From an uncultured Chryseobacterium sp. (lineage in GTDB: Bacteria > Bacteroidota > Bacteroidia > Flavobacteriales > Weeksellaceae): DNA of 45,123 nucleotides. The first letter of the stretch is position 1. Every line of letters starts with the position of its first letter. A program made the translations under genes and the position numbers. Location of the stretch: positions 1-45,123 of the forward strand of contig CAJYWD010000008.1 of NCBI GenBank assembly GCA_913778505.1, read 5' to 3'. Under the pieces are notes generated by a model that was not told the origin of the DNA, ran no database searches, and worked only from the letters and a program-made list of their open reading frames with translations. Positions 41,183-45,123 of this stretch are shown here, one piece after another.

Positions 41183-43341
41183 TGGAACCTGTATTACTTT
41201 ATTTTGGCAAAATGATTCTCTGTTCGGCCGTGATGTTTGCCTACTACCTTCTTTTCCTCAAGGATAAGACATTCCATCATTACAATCGGTTTTACCTGCT
41301 GATTTCCGTGCTGGTGAGTATGCTGCTTCCATTGGTCAAAGTGAGTTACTTCACTATAGAAACTAATAAGAATCTGTATCTGCTGCTGAGCGGATTCAGT
41401 AATAATCAATCCAAAACTTCCAACTATGATATCACTATTTATTCAGTTTTTTATGCAATTATTGGAGTGGTTTCAGTCGCTCTTTTAATTAGATTAATAC
41501 TAGGAATTTTAAAAATCAATTCGATAAAAAACCGGTTCCCGAGTGAAACTATTGAGGGAATCAAATTTTATCAGACCGATCTTAATAATGCACCTTTTTC
41601 TTTCTTCAGAAATCTGTTCTGGAAAAAATCAATAGAGATCAATTCTCCCGTTGGACAGCAGATTCTGAAGCACGAGATGGTCCATATAGAGCAGAAACAC
41701 AGCTGGGACAAACTGATGATGCAATTAACCAAATCCATTTTCTGGTTCAATCCTGTGTTTTACTTCATCAACAAAGAAATCAATCTTATTCACGAATACT
41801 TGGCGGACAAGAAAGCAGTCAAAAAATCGGACACAAAGGCATTTGCGCAGATGCTCCTGGAAAGTCATTTCTCGGGTTCGGTATTTCCTGTTACAAGTCC
41901 TTTTTTATCATCTAACCTCAAAAAAAGACTTACAATGATTACAAAAAATCAAACCAAGTACAGCTATGCACGCAAGCTATTTGCGCTACCAATCTTATTT
42001 TTTATGGTGTTTGCCTACATGGTGAATGCGAAAAATAAAGAAATCACAGAAACGAACAAAGCGATAGAAATCGCTGTTGAACGAATTAGAATGGATACAA
42101 TCCAGCCAAAACAGTCAGAATTTGATAGTCTGGCAAACAACTATCAGAGACAGACAAAAGCTTATTCCGACGCTTTGCAGGAAGACCATTTGAAAATGTC
42201 GGCTATCAGCAAAAGAATGGCGGAAAAAAGCAAGGAGTTGTCAGCTCTTAAAAAAGCCGACAAAGAAAATTCTCCGGAATATAAAGCTTTGGAAAACGAA
42301 ATGGAATCGCTGGCGGCAAAGATGGATGACATTGTCAACTCGGACAATTATAAGAAAAACATCAAAGGCTTAGAAGAGCATTCCGCAGCTATGGCGAAAA
42401 TGTATGAATCACCGGAATTCAAGAAAAAAATCGCTGATGCAGAGAAACAGGCAAAGAAGGCAGAAGCAATGGTCAATTCTCCGGAATTCAAAAAGAGAAT
42501 TGCTGCTGCAGACAAACAGGCGAAAATCGCAGAGCGGATGATAAATTCTCCTACGTTTCAGAAAAATTTGAAGAATGCGCAGGAACAGGCGGAAAAAATG
42601 CAAATCAAAATTAACTCTCCGGAATTCCAGAAAATGATTCAGGATGCTCAGAAAAAGGCACAGGAAACCTCTGAAAAGTACGGCCAGGTGTATTCCGAGG
42701 CAGAATTTCAGAAAATGATCAAAGACCAGTTCGGGAAAGATGCTTTTGCAGATGGGACGGTAGCTTTTGGTTTTGACGCCAATGATTTTCCGGAATTTAA
42801 AGATTTGGCTAGTCATTTCAATTTTAATTTTTCCAATGATCAATTTTTTAATATAGCTAACTCCAAATTGTCTTCGAAAGAACTGAAGAAATTGGAGAAA
42901 AAAAGAAAACAGCTTCAGGAACAACAGAAAGAATTGATGGAACAACAGAAGAAACTCCAGGAAAAACAAAAGGAACTGAACAAAGAAATGCGCCAGAATA
43001 ATCCGCTGAATATCAGTTTTAGTTCTAATCAGGATTATCCTAAAACATTGGTTTTTAAAAAGAATGATACTCCCTCGCAAGAAAGCAGTAAATCAAAACA
43101 GATTATTATTTTTGATCAAACTACAGATGGTAATCCACAGCGTATTTTTAAAGCAGATGCGATTAAAATAACTAACGCCTCTGATAATAAAGGTTCTTTT
43201 AATCCTAATAAAGCAAAAGTTTATGTTAATGGAAAACTTTCGGATATTAAAGACATTGACAAAATCGACCCCAACATGATTGCATCCGTTAATATTTTTA
43301 GTACAAAAGATGCAGGTAAGATCGAAATCATTACCAAATAA
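41179..43341 (+). CDS. BlaR1-like M56 membrane metallopeptidase with repeat region
   Basis: Membrane zinc protease of 720 residues, partner of the repressor. N-terminal hydrophobic segments (about 8-27, 37-55, 90-112), then the zinc motif HEMVH (~165) and third ligand in IHEYLADKKAV (~210), and a further membrane segment (about 268-288). The rest is extracytoplasmic: charged coiled coil; four 23-residue tandem repeats (410-501, NSPEFKKRIAAADKQAKIAE and relatives); a Lys/Gln/Glu-rich coiled coil (about 570-610); and a C-terminal TonB-plug-like segment (VYVNGKLSDIKDIDKIDPNMI...GKIEIITK). It has no penicillin-binding domain, so beta-lactam sensing is unlikely. A terminator follows. Confidence 0.85.
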   Translation: MMEPVLLYFGKMILCSAVMFAYYLLFLKDKTFHHYNRFYLLISVLVSMLLPLVKVSYFTIETNKNLYLLLSGFSNNQSKTSNYDITIYSVFYAIIGVVSVALLIRLILGILKINSIKNRFPSETIEGIKFYQTDLNNAPFSFFRNLFWKKSIEINSPVGQQILKHEMVHIEQKHSWDKLMMQLTKSIFWFNPVFYFINKEINLIHEYLADKKAVKKSDTKAFAQMLLESHFSGSVFPVTSPFLSSNLKKRLTMITKNQTKYSYARKLFALPILFFMVFAYMVNAKNKEITETNKAIEIAVERIRMDTIQPKQSEFDSLANNYQRQTKAYSDALQEDHLKMSAISKRMAEKSKELSALKKADKENSPEYKALENEMESLAAKMDDIVNSDNYKKNIKGLEEHSAAMAKMYESPEFKKKIADAEKQAKKAEAMVNSPEFKKRIAAADKQAKIAERMINSPTFQKNLKNAQEQAEKMQIKINSPEFQKMIQDAQKKAQETSEKYGQVYSEAEFQKMIKDQFGKDAFADGTVAFGFDANDFPEFKDLASHFNFNFSNDQFFNIANSKLSSKELKKLEKKRKQLQEQQKELMEQQKKLQEKQKELNKEMRQNNPLNISFSSNQDYPKTLVFKKNDTPSQESSKSKQIIIFDQTTDGNPQRIFKADAIKITNASDNKGSFNPNKAKVYVNGKLSDIKDIDKIDPNMIASVNIFSTKDAGKIEIITK
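42406..42681 (+). repeat. Four 69-bp in-frame tandem repeats in BlaR1-like gene
   Basis: The codons for [EN]SP[ET]F start at 42406, 42475, 42544 and 42613, exactly 69 bp apart. Each unit encodes 23 residues: SPEFKK-I--A-KQA--AE-MI. A fifth, diverged unit begins at 42694. Confidence 0.85.
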
Positions 43342-43362
43342 ACATTCACATTCCTAACAGTT

Positions 43363-43384
43363 AGCCGGTACGCCGGCTTTTTTA
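43363..43384 (+). terminator. Terminator after the BlaR1-like gene
   Basis: AGCCGG and CCGGCT pair around TACG, followed by TTTTTT, 21 bp after the stop codon. Confidence 0.85.
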
Positions 43385-43485
43385 ATATTTGATAACTATG
43401 AAAACGCCATTAACCAAACGTGGTACATAAATACCAATGAGGATAGGGCGATAACATATAAGCAATAAAAAAATAAAATCTACGT

Positions 43486-44325
43486 ATGAAAAAATTTTTA
43501 ATTACCTTATTTCTTATTGTTGGGATTCTGACCTTTTCCCAGAACAAAAGATTTATTTACGAGTATCAGTTCACGCCGGACTCTACAAATAGTGCGGATG
43601 TAAAGAAGGAAATGATGTTTCTGGATACCACTCCGAAAGGTTCAAAGTACTACAGTTACACGGTTTTCAATTCTGACTCTATCATGAAGATTGATCTGGA
43701 GAAGCAGCTCGCTGCTACAGGATCCATCAACATCCGTTCTGATATGCAGAAAGGCAGTGTGCGTTATTCCGTAACCAAAACTTATCCGGATTATCGGGTC
43801 AATCTTCACCGTAAACTTGCCATGGATGCCTACAACATTTCCGACGACCGGAAGATGAACTGGAAAATCTCGCCGGAGAAATCAAAAATCGGGGAGTGGA
43901 ACGTCCAGAAAGCCGAAACAGATTTTGCAGGAAGACATTGGACAGCTTGGTTTTCCGCAGAGATTCCGATTCAGGACGGACCATATAAATTTCATGGTTT
44001 GCCAGGGCTGATCGTAAAAATTGACGACCAAACTGGCGCACACAAAATGGAACTGAAAGGCATCAAGAATATTCAGGGTGAGCTGAATATCAATGTTTGG
44101 GATGCTAAAGAAATCGCCATCAATAACAAGCAATTCCAGAAAATCATAAAGGAATATGAGAATGATCCCACAAAAGGCATCCGGCAGATGCAGATGGGCG
44201 GCGCCACCATCGTACTAAGCGGGAAAGACGGCAGTTCTGCAAAAGTGGCCAAAGACCAGGAGCAGCGCTTGAAAAATCAAATCCTAAAAGATAATAACAG
44301 GATAGAACTGGATATTGTAAATTAA
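43486..44325 (+). CDS. GLPGLI-family secreted protein
   Basis: A 279-residue exported protein of unknown function, named by its motif FHGLPGLIVKIDD (~170). Signal peptide MKKFLITLFLIVGILTFSQ (~19). Conserved blocks WNVQKAETDFAGRHWTAWFSAEIPIQDGPYKFHGLPGL are shared almost word for word with the next gene. GLPGLI proteins are frequent in Flavobacteriia, often beside TonB-dependent receptors. No receptor is visible here, though one may lie beyond the edge. Confidence 0.88.
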   Translation: MKKFLITLFLIVGILTFSQNKRFIYEYQFTPDSTNSADVKKEMMFLDTTPKGSKYYSYTVFNSDSIMKIDLEKQLAATGSINIRSDMQKGSVRYSVTKTYPDYRVNLHRKLAMDAYNISDDRKMNWKISPEKSKIGEWNVQKAETDFAGRHWTAWFSAEIPIQDGPYKFHGLPGLIVKIDDQTGAHKMELKGIKNIQGELNINVWDAKEIAINNKQFQKIIKEYENDPTKGIRQMQMGGATIVLSGKDGSSAKVAKDQEQRLKNQILKDNNRIELDIVN

Positions 44326-44348
44326 TTATATTTGTTCAATAGACCACA

Positions 44349-45123
44349 ATGATGAAAAAAATGATAATCCTGACCTTCTGTTTTCTAAGCGCAACAGCAT
44401 TTTCTCAGACGCAGCGATTTTATTACGATTATCAGTTTCAGACAGATTCTACCGACTCGGACACAAAAAAGTCTGAGCTGATGGTTCTGGATGTTAACAA
44501 AGCAGGCTCTAAATATTACAGCGAATATGTGTTCGAAGATGATTCCATAATGGATGTTCATTTCAAGAAAAATATGGCGACACATAGCGATGAAGATATT
44601 CCGCCTCCTGGCAGGGCGGGAATTGTTACCTATAAGATTTTGAAATCTTATCCGGATTTTAAGATGAATCATATCGCTTCTCTGGATATGACGCTTTACA
44701 ATGCCAGTCAGATACTTAAACTGAATTGGAAAATATTACCTGATCAAGATAAAATAGGAAATTGGAATGTGCAGAAAGCCGAAACCGATTTTGCCGGAAG
44801 ACATTGGATTGCCTGGTTCACACCTGATATTCCGGTGCAGGACGGACCATACAAATTTCATAGCTTGCCAGGGCTCATTGTTAAGATTCAGGATCAGAAA
44901 GGTTCTCACAGAATGGAACTGAAGGGCATCAAAAATAATGCTTCTGAAAGAAATATCCTGATTTCTGAGTGGGAAAAGCCAATACCGGTAGACTATAAAA
45001 AATACCAGACCATTTACAGGAACTACAGGAAAGATCCGATGGCTAATTTCAGAAAGAAAATTCAGGATGGCGAGGCTTATATAACCGATGATGCAGGCAA
45101 CAAAATCAGTACGCCGGACAATG
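44349..45123 (+). CDS. GLPGLI-family secreted protein (3' end beyond window)
   Basis: Paralogue of the preceding gene, starting at ATG 44349 (MMKKMIILTFCFLSATAFSQ, signal peptide) and open to the right edge without a stop (258 codons). It has the variant motif FHSLPGLIVKIQD. The block ETDFAGRHWIAWFTPDIPVQ is nearly identical to its neighbour, but the first 90 residues differ more. The 23-bp gap between the two suggests one transcript. The missing part is probably short. Confidence 0.85.
   Translation, partial: MMKKMIILTFCFLSATAFSQTQRFYYDYQFQTDSTDSDTKKSELMVLDVNKAGSKYYSEYVFEDDSIMDVHFKKNMATHSDEDIPPPGRAGIVTYKILKSYPDFKMNHIASLDMTLYNASQILKLNWKILPDQDKIGNWNVQKAETDFAGRHWIAWFTPDIPVQDGPYKFHSLPGLIVKIQDQKGSHRMELKGIKNNASERNILISEWEKPIPVDYKKYQTIYRNYRKDPMANFRKKIQDGEAYITDDAGNKISTPDN

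Noticed and set aside
41179-43341. Beta-lactam resistance sensor
   Set aside because: BlaR1-like only in its protease domain; the penicillin-binding sensor motifs are missing, so resistance is not supported.

Overview
The window looks like a chromosomal segment from a flavobacterium of the Chryseobacterium/Weeksellaceae type. The reasons are AT-rich DNA, a SusC/SusD pair, type IX secretion (T9SS) C-terminal sorting domains, GLPGLI-family proteins, Bacteroidota promoters (TTG-N19-TAnnTTTG, clearest at the tRNA and blaI genes) and many small palindromic intergenic repeats. The genus is inferred from gene style, not proven.

Positions 1-33445 form a pectin (polygalacturonate/rhamnogalacturonan) utilisation locus. 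The left arm (1-9476, minus strand) holds the cytoplasmic catabolism genes in transcription order kduI, kduD, uxaC, kdgF, kdgK, kdgA, an ExuT-like transporter, uxaB and uxaA (cut by the window edge). The two branches, saturated galacturonate via UxaC/UxaB/UxaA and unsaturated galacturonate via KdgF/KduI/KduD, meet at 2-keto-3-deoxygluconate. KdgK and KdgA then split this into pyruvate and glyceraldehyde-3-phosphate.

A 792-bp divergent control region (9477-10268) separates that arm from the right arm (10269-33445, plus strand). The right arm encodes SusC, SusD, a multidomain PL1 pectate lyase, a CE8 pectin methylesterase, a GH105 hydrolase, a CE12 acetylesterase, a GH28 polygalacturonase, a BD-FAE-like esterase, a second CE8, two paralogous small T9SS proteins, a second PL1, a third CE8 (multidomain) and a LacI-family regulator. 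Enzymes likely to act first on polymer carry T9SS sorting domains. Oligomer-processing enzymes carry only signal or lipoprotein peptides, which suggests an outside/periplasm division of labour.

A palindrome close to TGCAATCGATTGCA occurs upstream of kduI, susC and both small T9SS genes, with a variant inside uxaB. It is the probable operator of the LacI regulator at 32417, making a local pectin regulon. The two small T9SS proteins appear to be stand-alone versions of a domain also found near the C-terminus of the first pectate lyase. They are the best candidates here for undescribed pectin-binding proteins.

The rest (33446-45123) is ordinary chromosome: two lipocalin-like lipoproteins, a NatAB-type ABC exporter, prmC (with a repeat-like in-frame insertion), yaaA, a Sua5/YrdC threonylcarbamoyl-AMP synthase, two initiator tRNA genes with their own promoters and terminators, a BlaI/BlaR1-like pair with 69-bp internal repeats, and two GLPGLI proteins, the last cut by the window edge.
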